DNA of 64,000 nt, taken from DASXKD01 sp963806145 (GTDB lineage: Bacteria; Actinomycetota; Actinomycetes; Streptosporangiales; Streptosporangiaceae). The notes beneath the pieces are model-generated. The model saw only the letters and a program-made list of their open reading frames with translations, was not told the DNA's origin and did no database searches. Made by a program: the position numbers and the translations under genes. Position 1 is the stretch's first letter. Each line of letters starts with the position of its first letter. The stretch lies in assembly GCA_963806145.1 (NCBI GenBank), contig CAWDXD010000004.1, positions 186,001 to 250,000 on the forward strand. Direction: 5' to 3'. Of the stretch, positions 8,836 to 16,425 are shown one piece after another.

Positions 8836-9771
8836 GTGACAAGCGGCACGCCCGCCGGGGGCCGGCCCGGGGCTGCCCGGCTGGCTGGCATGCGCCGCGG
8901 CCCGGGCCCGCCCGGGCTTCCGGATCCAGGCCGGTGCCTGGTCATGGGGGTAGTGAACGTCACACCGGATTCGTTCTCCGACGGCGGCGAGTGGTTCGGG
9001 GCCGAGGCGGCGATCGGCCGGGGCCGGCAGCTCGCCGCCCAGGGCGCCGACATCGTGGACGTGGGCGGGGAATCCACCAGGCCCGGTGCCCAGCGGATAC
9101 CCGCCGACGAGGAGCTGCGCCGGGTCATCCCGGTGATCACCGGGCTGGCCAGCGAGAACGTGCCGGTCAGCGTCGACACCATGCGGGCCGAGGTGGCCGC
9201 CGCCGCACTGGATGCCGGTGCCAGCCTGGTCAACGACGTGAGCGGCGGCCTGGCCGACCCGGACATGCCGCGCCTGGTGGCCCAGGCCGGGGTGCCCTAT
9301 GTGGTCATGCACTGGCGCGGCCACAGCCACCAGATGCAGGACCGGGCCGTCTACGCCGACGTCGTCGCAGAGGTATGCGAGGAACTGCGCCACCGGATCG
9401 ACACGGTGATCGCGCAGGGCGTGGACGCGTCGATGATCGTGGTGGATCCGGGCCTCGGCTTCGCCAAGCAGGCCGAGCACAACTGGGCGCTCCTGGTGAA
9501 CCTGGACCGCCTGTCCTGCCTGGACGGCACCGGGCATGCCTTCCCCGTGCTCGTGGGGGCATCGCGCAAGCGCTTCCTTGGCCGGCTGCTGGCCGGCCCC
9601 GACGGAACCCCCCGGTCCTTCGCGGGCTCCGATGACGCCACGGTCGCGGTGACCGCCCTCGCCGCCGCCGCGGGCGCCTGGTGCGCCCGGGTACACGAGG
9701 TGCCCGCCAATTCCGACGCGGTCCGCGTCGCCGAGGCCTGGCGGGCGGCCGCGGCCGCGGGGGAGGCGTAG
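8836..9771 (+). CDS. folP: Dihydropteroate synthase
   Basis: Condenses p-aminobenzoate with hydroxymethyl-dihydropterin pyrophosphate; the target of sulfonamides. Recognisable motifs in order: 'MGVVNVTPDSFSDGG', 'VDVGGESTRPGA', 'SVDTMRAEV', 'LVNDVSGG', 'VVDPGLGFAK' and 'GASRKRFLG'. The start GTG 8836 has AGGGTGA 6 nt upstream and gives 311 residues; the reading frame extends further upstream but without family similarity. ATG 8890 would also work. The TAG stop abuts the folB ATG with no gap, so folP-folB-folK are one translational unit. Confidence 0.93.
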   Translation: MTSGTPAGGRPGAARLAGMRRGPGPPGLPDPGRCLVMGVVNVTPDSFSDGGEWFGAEAAIGRGRQLAAQGADIVDVGGESTRPGAQRIPADEELRRVIPVITGLASENVPVSVDTMRAEVAAAALDAGASLVNDVSGGLADPDMPRLVAQAGVPYVVMHWRGHSHQMQDRAVYADVVAEVCEELRHRIDTVIAQGVDASMIVVDPGLGFAKQAEHNWALLVNLDRLSCLDGTGHAFPVLVGASRKRFLGRLLAGPDGTPRSFAGSDDATVAVTALAAAAGAWCARVHEVPANSDAVRVAEAWRAAAAAGEA

Positions 9772-10143
9772 ATGACGGAGCTGGACCGGATCGAGCTGCG
9801 GGGGCTGCGGGTTTTCGCCCGGCACGGCGTGCTCGACTCCGAGCGGCAGTCCGGCCAGGAGTTCGTGATCGACGCGGTGCTGTGGCTGGACACCAGGCCC
9901 GCCGCCGGGAGCGATGACCTGTCCAAGACCGTTGACTATGGTGCGCTTGCCAGCCGGCTGGTGCGCCTGGCCGAGGAGCCGCCCGTCCGGCTGATCGAGA
10001 CGCTGGCCGAGCGGCTCGCCGCCGACTGCCTGTCCGAACCCCTGGTCGCGGAGGTTGAGATCACCATCCACAAGCCGCAAGCGCCCATCGCTCATCCGTT
10101 CAGCGACGTCAGCGTCGTCATCCGCCGGGCGCGGCCCTCGTGA
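9772..10143 (+). CDS. folB: Dihydroneopterin aldolase
   Basis: 123 residues, the normal length of the small tetrameric aldolase that converts dihydroneopterin to hydroxymethyl-dihydropterin and glycolaldehyde. Key segments are 'RIELRGLRVFARHGV' at the N-terminus, 'DDLSKTVDYGAL' in the middle and 'EITIHKPQAPI' with the conserved lysine near the C-terminus. It begins directly after the folP stop, with a purine-rich GGGGGAGGC as ribosome binding site inside folP, and overlaps folK by 4 nt. Confidence 0.95.
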   Translation: MTELDRIELRGLRVFARHGVLDSERQSGQEFVIDAVLWLDTRPAAGSDDLSKTVDYGALASRLVRLAEEPPVRLIETLAERLAADCLSEPLVAEVEITIHKPQAPIAHPFSDVSVVIRRARPS

Positions 10144-10646
10144 ACCGGCGCACGGTCATCGCCATGGGCAGCAATCTCGGCGACCGCATGGATTACCTGC
10201 AAGGCGGGCTGGACGGGCTGTTCGACACCCCCCGCATCACGTTCGTGGCCGTGTCACCGGTCTACGAGACCACCCCGGTCGGCGGGCCGGAGCAGCCCGA
10301 CTACCTGAATGCCGTGGTGATCGCGGAGACGTTCATGCCCGCGCGGGCCGTGCTCGAACGGTGCCTCAGCCTTGAGGATGCGTTCGGCCGCGTTCGTGAC
10401 GAGCGGTGGGGTCCGCGAACGCTCGACCTGGATCTCATCGTCTACGGTGACGAGATGAGCAACAGCCCAGGACTGACGCTGCCGCATCCCCGCGCCCACG
10501 AGCGCGCGTTCGTCCTCGCTCCCTGGCACGACGCCGACCCGCAGGCGCAGCTCCCGGGCCGCGGGCCGGTGGCGGACCTGCTGGCCGCCGTGGGCACCGC
10601 AGGGGTCGCCCGGGTGGAGGGCGCCGTGCTGCACCCGCCCGCATGA
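10140..10646 (+). CDS. folK: 2-amino-4-hydroxy-6-hydroxymethyldihydropteridine pyrophosphokinase
   Basis: HPPK, which transfers pyrophosphate from ATP to hydroxymethyl-dihydropterin just before the FolP step. 168 residues. Diagnostic motifs: 'AMGSNLGDRMDYLQ' at the N-terminus, 'VYETTPVGGPEQPDYLNAV', 'RWGPRTLDLDLIVYGD' (the metal-binding Asp pair) and 'LPHPRAHERAFVLAP'. GTG 10140 overlaps the folB stop in a GTGA junction. Confidence 0.95.
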   Translation: MNRRTVIAMGSNLGDRMDYLQGGLDGLFDTPRITFVAVSPVYETTPVGGPEQPDYLNAVVIAETFMPARAVLERCLSLEDAFGRVRDERWGPRTLDLDLIVYGDEMSNSPGLTLPHPRAHERAFVLAPWHDADPQAQLPGRGPVADLLAAVGTAGVARVEGAVLHPPA

Positions 10647-10680
10647 CCGCCACCAGGGCCAGCGCGGCGGTGCGGCCCCG

Positions 10681-11166
10681 ATGACACCGACCAAGGCGCG
10701 CACCCTGGTGCTGACCGGCCTGATCTGCGCCGTCGGGATGTGGCTCCTGCTGCGGCAGGTGTACGCGTCGCTGCCACCGCTGCCCTGGAGCGGGGTGCCC
10801 GCGCTGGCGCTGCTCGCCATCGCCGAGGCGATCACCGGCCGGAACGTGCGGGCCAGGCTGGCCGGCCACGGTACCCCGATCCCCCCGATCGCGGTGGCCA
10901 GGATAGCCGCGCTGGCGAAGGCCAGTTCGCTGGCGGGGGCCCTCATCGGCGGGCTGGCCGCCGGTTTCCTGATCTACGTCTCGGCGTCACTGGACAAGTC
11001 GGCGTACCGGTCCGACGCGGTGGTGTCCGGGGCGACACTGGCCGCCGCGCTACTGCTCATCGCCGCCGCGCTGTACCTGGAGAACGGTTGCCGCGTCCGG
11101 AACGGCGGCGACAGGGACGAGGACGCCGAACCCGGCCAGCCGCCGCATTCCGGCACCGCGCACTGA
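10681..11166 (+). CDS. DUF3180 family membrane protein
   Basis: 161 residues with four predicted membrane helices: 'LVLTGLICAVGMWLLL', the segment from 'GVPALALLAIAEA', 'SLAGALIGGLAAGFLIYV' and 'AAALLLIAAALYLE'. A charged, Asp/Glu-rich tail follows. DUF3180 proteins almost always follow folK in actinobacteria, as here (34 nt gap), but have no assigned function. ATG 10681 is the only sensible start; no strong Shine-Dalgarno sequence is seen. This is the last plus-strand gene before two minus-strand genes. Confidence 0.85.
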   Translation: MTPTKARTLVLTGLICAVGMWLLLRQVYASLPPLPWSGVPALALLAIAEAITGRNVRARLAGHGTPIPPIAVARIAALAKASSLAGALIGGLAAGFLIYVSASLDKSAYRSDAVVSGATLAAALLLIAAALYLENGCRVRNGGDRDEDAEPGQPPHSGTAH

Positions 11167-11184
11167 CCGCGGCACCGGGACCGC

Positions 11185-12453
11185 CTACCTGTCCATGTCA
11201 CCCACGACGAAGAACAGGGAGCCCAGGATGGCCGCCAGGTCGGCGATCCGGTGCCCGGGCAGCAGGTCAGGGAGCACCGCCATGTTGCTGAACGAGGCCG
11301 ACCTCAGCTTGAGCCGCCACGGCGTCTTGCCGCCCCGGGACACCAGGTAGTAGCCGCACAGCCCGAGGGGGCCCTCCGTCCACACGTAGGCATGTCCCTC
11401 AGGCACCTTGAACACCTTCGGCAACCTCGCGCTCAGCGGGCCCTGGGGGAGGCTGGCGAGCCGTCCTGCGCACTCCTGGGCCAGGTCCAGGGAGACCGCT
11501 AGCTGATCGCGCAGGCACTCGAACCGGGCCAGGCAGTCCCCCTCGGCGCGGACCGGGACCCGGAGCACCCCCGCGAGTTCGGCGTAGGCGAGGTAAGGCT
11601 CGTCGCGGCGCAGGTCGAAGTCCACCCCGCAGGCGCGGGCCGCGGGACCGCTGACTCCGTATTGCCGCACCTGCGGCGGTGTCAGCACCCCGATGCCCCT
11701 GGTGCGGTCGCGGAAGCCGTCCTGGCCCAGCGCGGCCCCGATGACGGGCAGCGCCGCGCGCACCTCGTCGATGACCCGGCGGGCCCGGGCCAGCCAGCCG
11801 GCCGGGATCTCTTCCTTCAGGCCGCCTACCCGGTTGAACATGTAGTGCATCCGGCCGCCCGAGATCTCCTCCATGATCGACTGGATGGACTCGCGTGCTC
11901 CGAACGCGGCCCGTGCCGCCGCTGCCCCGCCCGGTTCGCCGGCCGCGGCCGCGATCTCCGGCGGGTAGGAGCTGAGGAAGGCGAGATGGCTCAGCGCCCG
12001 GTTCAGCTCGGCCAGCATGGTGCGGCCCCAGACCGCCCTGGGCGGCACCTCGATCCCCGCCAGCCGTTCCGCGGCGAGCACCACGCCCAGTTCGCTGGCG
12101 AAGGCACCAAGCCAGTCGTGCCGGTTGGCGAGCACGATGATCTGGCGGTAGTCCCGCACCTCGAACAGCTTTTCCGCGCCCCGGTGCATGAACCCGATCT
12201 CCGGCTCGGCCGCCAAGATCCGGTCGCCGTCCAGGGTGAGCCGCAGGCGCAGCATCCCGTGCGCCGACGGGTGCGCCGTCCCCAGATTGATGAGGAACTC
12301 CGGCCCGCCGCCGGCCCCGGCCGTGGCGTCCCTCGCCGCGGCGTCCCCGGCCGCGGCGGCTCCGGTCGTAGCGGCCCCGGGCAGCCAGGTGCCGGTGACC
12401 GCCTCCGCCTGGCGGCCGGGACCTGGCTCCCCGGGTGCCTGGCGCTCGCGCAT
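11185..12453 (-). CDS. Orphan NADH-quinone oxidoreductase subunit D-like protein (NuoD2 type)
   Basis: 422 residues homologous to the 49-kDa/NuoD subunit of complex I, with a low-complexity Ala/Gly N-terminus of about 50 residues. No other nuo gene is present. Ungapped comparison with the bovine 49-kDa subunit from memory places His65 at the quinone-pocket His59 and Arg91 (in GFMHRGAEK) at Arg85. Trp114 replaces the quinone-binding Tyr108, and Glu166 replaces Asp160. The C-terminus ends 'VVGDMDR', like typical NuoD. It lies 19 nt downstream of an NDUFAF7-family methyltransferase gene on the same strand. ATG 12453 is preceded by GGGCGG. Whether it joins complex I or another hydrogenase-like complex is unknown. 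Confidence 0.85.
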   Translation of the reverse strand: MRERQAPGEPGPGRQAEAVTGTWLPGAATTGAAAAGDAAARDATAGAGGGPEFLINLGTAHPSAHGMLRLRLTLDGDRILAAEPEIGFMHRGAEKLFEVRDYRQIIVLANRHDWLGAFASELGVVLAAERLAGIEVPPRAVWGRTMLAELNRALSHLAFLSSYPPEIAAAAGEPGGAAAARAAFGARESIQSIMEEISGGRMHYMFNRVGGLKEEIPAGWLARARRVIDEVRAALPVIGAALGQDGFRDRTRGIGVLTPPQVRQYGVSGPAARACGVDFDLRRDEPYLAYAELAGVLRVPVRAEGDCLARFECLRDQLAVSLDLAQECAGRLASLPQGPLSARLPKVFKVPEGHAYVWTEGPLGLCGYYLVSRGGKTPWRLKLRSASFSNMAVLPDLLPGHRIADLAAILGSLFFVVGDMDR

Positions 12454-12472
12454 CCGCCCATGCTGCCATGGG

Positions 12473-13486
12473 CTAGGACGCCGGGCCGGCCAGCTTCGCC
12501 AACGGCGCCGGCAGGCTCAGGCCGGCCGCCTGGGCCAGCCAGCCGAACCCGCCGAGCCCCGCGCCGTCCACCAGTTCGGCGTCTCGCGACGCGCGGGACA
12601 GGGCCAGGGCATAACCTTCCGGGTCGCTGGCCGCGAGCGCCAGCGGGGGGCGCCGCGCGTCCAGGCCCAGTTCCCGCAGCGCCGCCCGTTGCGTAGTGAG
12701 CACGGTCTCGCCCGCGCCCGCTGCCTGGCCGGCCGCCGCGCAGGCGTCCAGTGCCACGTGCGCGGTGATGTCCCTGGACCCGTCGGGGACCGCGGGCACC
12801 GCCCGCCCCTCCAGGTAACCGGTCAGCGTCCCGCCGCCCGGCCGGGCCGCCCTGAGGTGCCCGTAGTCGGCGGCCACCGCGACGCCGCGGTCGATCCTGC
12901 GGATCACCCCGGCCCACGCGGCGCACCGGGTGCGGCCGACCTCGGCGCGCTCGCCGCGGGCGCGCAGCGGCCACCAGTCGCGGATCCAGGCCAGGTCGGC
13001 CGGACCGGGCCGGCCGTGGGCGCGTTCGGCGCCGGTGGCCGGGTCCACCAGGATCACGGCCGGGCCGGCGGCGGTCAGTTCCACCACGTCCAGCGGGATG
13101 TTGTCCAGCCATTCGCTGGCGATCACGAGCCCGGTGATGGCGGCCGGCGGCACGCGCTCCCAGCGGATCCGCGGATCGAGCCCGGCGGGCCGCGGGGCCA
13201 CCTCCACCGCGCATGGGGCGATCCGCCCGGCCAGCCCCCGCTCAGGCCCGGCCGCGGCGAGGACCTGCGCCAGCAGTTCGGCCCGGCCAGCGCCGACGTC
13301 CACCAGGTCGATCCGCTCCGGCCGGCCAAGCCCCGCGTCCACCTCGCGCAGCAGTTCCAGCACCGCCGCGGCGTAGCCCGGCGAGGCGTGGACCGAGGTG
13401 CGGAAGTGCCGGGCGGGGGGCTCACCCCTGGCGTAGAACCCGCCCGGGCCGTAGAGCGCGGCCTGCATGGCCTGGCGCCAGGTCAT
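12473..13486 (-). CDS. SAM-dependent methyltransferase, NDUFAF7/MidA family
   Basis: 337 residues from ATG 13486 (GTG 13492 is an in-frame alternative). The beginning 'MTWRQAMQAALYGPGGFYARG' and the SAM-binding segment 'IDLVDVGAGRAELLAQVL' are characteristic of the NDUFAF7/COG1565 family, followed by 'ASEWLDNIPLDVVE', a family landmark. In mitochondria NDUFAF7 symmetrically dimethylates an arginine of the 49-kDa complex I subunit. Here the gene is directly followed, 19 nt later, by a NuoD-like gene that keeps that arginine. The pair is likely an operon and enzyme-substrate relation, by inference. The reading frame continues far upstream without family similarity, overlapping the divergent DUF2520 gene. 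Confidence 0.82.
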   Translation of the reverse strand: MTWRQAMQAALYGPGGFYARGEPPARHFRTSVHASPGYAAAVLELLREVDAGLGRPERIDLVDVGAGRAELLAQVLAAAGPERGLAGRIAPCAVEVAPRPAGLDPRIRWERVPPAAITGLVIASEWLDNIPLDVVELTAAGPAVILVDPATGAERAHGRPGPADLAWIRDWWPLRARGERAEVGRTRCAAWAGVIRRIDRGVAVAADYGHLRAARPGGGTLTGYLEGRAVPAVPDGSRDITAHVALDACAAAGQAAGAGETVLTTQRAALRELGLDARRPPLALAASDPEGYALALSRASRDAELVDGAGLGGFGWLAQAAGLSLPAPLAKLAGPAS

Positions 13487-13681
13487 CCACACACCGCCGA
13501 CTCTAGGCGGCTGGCAGGCCCCCGGCGGCGGATCTTCCGGACCGCGATCCCGCGGCGCGCGCCGCGGTGCCGGGCAAGACGCCGCGGCTATGCTGATCGT
13601 TGCCGTCCGGCGTCCACTGACCTGTCGCAGGGCCCGTTCACCGGCCACGCGTGAGGACTGGACCGAGAGGGATAAGAATCC

Positions 13682-14587
13682 ATGCCGAGCCCGGTGGACC
13701 CGAGTCAGCCGCATCCTGCCCGGCTCCGGGTGGGCGTGATCGGAGCCGGAAAGGTCGGCGTCGTCCTGGGCGCCGCGCTGGCCAGGGCCGGGCACAAGGT
13801 CGTGGCCGTCTCCGCGGTGTCGGACGCCTCGGTCCAGCGGGCGGCCGCGATGCTGCCGGGCGTGCCGGTACGGCGCCCGGCCGCCGTTCTCGCTGGCGCG
13901 GACCTCGTCCTGCTGACCGTGCCCGACGACGCCCTGCCGGGGCTGATCAACGGGCTGGCCGCCACCGAGGCCCCGGTGGCGGGCCGCCTGCTCGCGCACG
14001 CCAGCGGCCGCTACGGCGTCGGCGTGCTCGACGCGACCACCCGCCTGGGCGGGCTGCCGCTGGCGCTGCACCCGGTGATGACCTTCGCGGGGCGCCCGGA
14101 CGACCTGAACCGCCTGGCCGGGATCTGTTTCGGGGTCACCGCCCCGGCCGCGCTGCGCCCGGTTGCGGAGGGGCTGGTCATCGAGATGGGCGGCGAGCCG
14201 GTCTTCATCGATGAGGATCACCGCGGGCTCTACCACGCGGCCCTGGCCAGCGGGGCCAACCACCTGGTCACGCTGGTGGTCCAGGCGGCCGAGCTGCTTG
14301 GCATGGCCGGCGTGCCGGACCCGGCGCGGATGCTGCGGCCACTGCTGAGCGCCGCGCTGGACAACGCGCTGGTGCTCGGCGACGCGGGCCTGACCGGGCC
14401 CGTCGCACGCGCCGACGCGGATACCGTGGCCAGCCACGTGGCGGCGCTGCAGCGGGCCTCACCCGAGGCGCTGCGGGCCTACGTCGCGCTGGCGCGGCTC
14501 ACCGCCGACCGGGCGCTGGCCGCGGGCATGCTGGCCGCCCCGGACGCCCAGCGGCTGCTTGAGGTGCTCGCCGGGGCGCCGCGGTGA
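13682..14587 (+). CDS. Rossmann-fold and DUF2520 domain protein
   Basis: 301 residues: an N-terminal NAD(P)-binding Rossmann fold with 'VGVIGAGKVGVVLGAALARAGH' (residues about 17-38), then a DUF2520 helical domain with 'LALHPVMTFAGRPD' and 'YHAALASGANHLVTLV'. The architecture resembles ProC/ketopantoate reductase-like dehydrogenases. The gene is nearly always coupled to panC in actinobacteria; here the stop overlaps the panC start by 4 nt. A role in pantoate metabolism has been suggested from that linkage but is not shown. The ribosome binding site is the purine run GAGAGGGATAAG before ATG 13682. Confidence 0.85.
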   Translation: MPSPVDPSQPHPARLRVGVIGAGKVGVVLGAALARAGHKVVAVSAVSDASVQRAAAMLPGVPVRRPAAVLAGADLVLLTVPDDALPGLINGLAATEAPVAGRLLAHASGRYGVGVLDATTRLGGLPLALHPVMTFAGRPDDLNRLAGICFGVTAPAALRPVAEGLVIEMGGEPVFIDEDHRGLYHAALASGANHLVTLVVQAAELLGMAGVPDPARMLRPLLSAALDNALVLGDAGLTGPVARADADTVASHVAALQRASPEALRAYVALARLTADRALAAGMLAAPDAQRLLEVLAGAPR

Positions 14588-15459
14588 CGCCCCCGGTCGT
14601 GGCCCGCACCAGGCTCGGCATGACCGTCGCGCGCAAGCTGCTGGGCGCGCCCATCGTCCTGGTGCCGACGATGGGCGCGCTCCACGAAGGTCACATCGCA
14701 TTGCTCCGCAGCGCGGCGGCTCTTTCGCGGCCATACGGAAGTGTCGTGGTCTCCGTGTTCGTCAACCCGCTCCAGTTCGGGGCCGGTGAGGATCTCGACC
14801 GCTACCCGCGCGATCTGGACGCGGACCTGGCGATCTGCGAGCGGGAAGGGGTGGCGCTGGTGTTCGCGCCCGGCGACGCCCAGATGTATCCCAGGGAACA
14901 GCTGATCACCGTGGACCCGGGCCCGATGGGGCAGGTGCTTGAGGGCGCGTCCCGGCCGGGCTTCTTCACCGGGGTGCTCACGGTCGTGCTCAAGCTGTTC
15001 CAGCTCGTCGGCCCGCAGGTCGCGGTGTTCGGGGAGAAGGACGCGCAGCAGCTTGCCCTGATCAGGCGGATGACCGAAGACCTGTGCCTCGGCGTCGAGA
15101 TCGCCGGCGTGCCCACTGTCCGGGATCCGGACGGGCTGGCGGTGTCCAGCCGCAACGCCTACCTGACCGCGCCGCAGCGGGCTGCCGCCCTGGCGCTGTC
15201 CCGTGCCCTGCGGGCCGGCCGGCGGTCCGGTGAATCCGGCCCGGACGCGGTGGCCGCGGCCGCGCAGCAGGTCCTGGACGAGGCGGCCAAGGCCGACCCG
15301 CCGCTGGTCACCGACTACCTGGCCCTGGTCGAGCCGGATACGTTCACCCCGGTGAAGCCGGGTTTCGCCGGCGACGCCCTGCTGCTGGTGGCCGGCCGGG
15401 CCGGGGCCACCCGCCTGATCGACAACACCCCGCTGACCCTGGGCCTGCCGGCCCCATGA
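14584..15459 (+). CDS. panC: Pantothenate synthetase
   Basis: Ligates pantoate and beta-alanine with ATP to give pantothenate. 291 residues. Landmarks in order: 'VPTMGALHEGHIALL' (HxGH nucleotide-binding site), 'SVFVNPLQFG', 'FFTGVLTVVLKLFQLVGP', 'FGEKDAQQLALIRRM' and 'GLAVSSRNAYL' (KMSKS-like loop). GTG 14584 overlaps the preceding gene's stop by 4 nt. No panD, nadB or nadC lies between it and coaX, although one or more of these are common at this spot in relatives, so the beta-alanine source must be encoded elsewhere. Confidence 0.95.
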   Translation: MTPPVVARTRLGMTVARKLLGAPIVLVPTMGALHEGHIALLRSAAALSRPYGSVVVSVFVNPLQFGAGEDLDRYPRDLDADLAICEREGVALVFAPGDAQMYPREQLITVDPGPMGQVLEGASRPGFFTGVLTVVLKLFQLVGPQVAVFGEKDAQQLALIRRMTEDLCLGVEIAGVPTVRDPDGLAVSSRNAYLTAPQRAAALALSRALRAGRRSGESGPDAVAAAAQQVLDEAAKADPPLVTDYLALVEPDTFTPVKPGFAGDALLLVAGRAGATRLIDNTPLTLGLPAP

Positions 15460-15581
15460 CCCCGCCCGCCGCGCTCGCCCCGCCCCTGCCCGCCGCCGCG
15501 TCCTCGCGAGCTGCGGGGCAGGGGAGGCGGCCGGTGTTCCTGGGGCCGCTGGGCTGGGCTTCGGGGCGGTGAGGGAGTGCC

Positions 15582-16373
15582 ATGCTGCTGACGATTGACG
15601 TGGGCAACACCAACACGGTGCTGGGGGTGTTCGAGGGCGAGGAGGTCGTCGAGCACTGGCGCATCGCCACCGATCCGGCCCGCACCGCCGACGAGATCGC
15701 CGTGGTGCTGCAGGGGCTGATCGGGCAGAGCGCCGTCCTGAAGGACCCGGACATCAGCGGGATCGCGCTGTGCTCCACCGTGCCCTCGGTGCTGCACGAG
15801 ATGCGCGAGATGTGCCAGCGCTACTACGGCGACACCCCCGCGCTGATCGTGGAGCCGGGGGTGCGCACCGGCGTCTCGGTGCGGATGGACAACCCGAAGG
15901 AGGTGGGCAGCGACCGGATCATGAACACGGTCGCCGCGGTGCACCTCTACGGCGGCCCGGCCCTGGTCGTGGACTTCGGCACCTCCACCAACTTCGACGC
16001 GGTCAGCGGCCGCGGGGAGTTCGTCGGCGGCGCCCTGGCCCCCGGCATCGAGATCTCCGTGGATGCCCTCTCCCGCCGCGCCGCGCAGTTGCTCAAGGTC
16101 GAGCTGGCCCGGCCGCAGCACGTGATCGGCAAGAACACCGTCGAGGCGCTGCAGTCCGGGATCATCTTCGGTTTCGCGGGCCAGGTCGAGGGGATCGCCC
16201 GGCGGATCGTCGCGGAACTGGCGCCGGACGATCCGGACTCGGTGACCGTCATCGCCACGGGCGGGCTGGCACCGCTGGTACTCGGCGAGATCAGCGTTAT
16301 CGACGCGCATGAGCCCTGGCTGACCCTGATCGGGCTGCGCCTGGTGTTCGAGCGCAACATGGCCGGCGGCTGA
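15582..16373 (+). CDS. coaX: Type III pantothenate kinase
   Basis: First step of CoA synthesis from pantothenate. 263 residues of the acetate/sugar-kinase superfamily: the phosphate-binding segment 'LLTIDVGNTNTVLGVF' at the N-terminus, 'PKEVGSDRIMNTVAA' and 'LVVDFGTSTNFDAVS' in the middle, and 'VIATGGLAPLV' near the end. ATG 15582 has a GAGGGAG ribosome binding site 5-6 nt upstream. It follows panC after 122 nt, so the two consecutive CoA-pathway steps are clustered. Confidence 0.95.
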   Translation: MLLTIDVGNTNTVLGVFEGEEVVEHWRIATDPARTADEIAVVLQGLIGQSAVLKDPDISGIALCSTVPSVLHEMREMCQRYYGDTPALIVEPGVRTGVSVRMDNPKEVGSDRIMNTVAAVHLYGGPALVVDFGTSTNFDAVSGRGEFVGGALAPGIEISVDALSRRAAQLLKVELARPQHVIGKNTVEALQSGIIFGFAGQVEGIARRIVAELAPDDPDSVTVIATGGLAPLVLGEISVIDAHEPWLTLIGLRLVFERNMAGG

Positions 16374-16425
16374 CCCGCGCAAAAACCGGTCCGGCCGGCG
16401 CCGCGGCGCCGGTAGCCTCGTCGGC

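Noticed and set aside
13487..14437. Upstream extension of the methyltransferase frame
   Set aside because: It runs through the divergent DUF2520 gene, and family similarity starts at MTWRQ.
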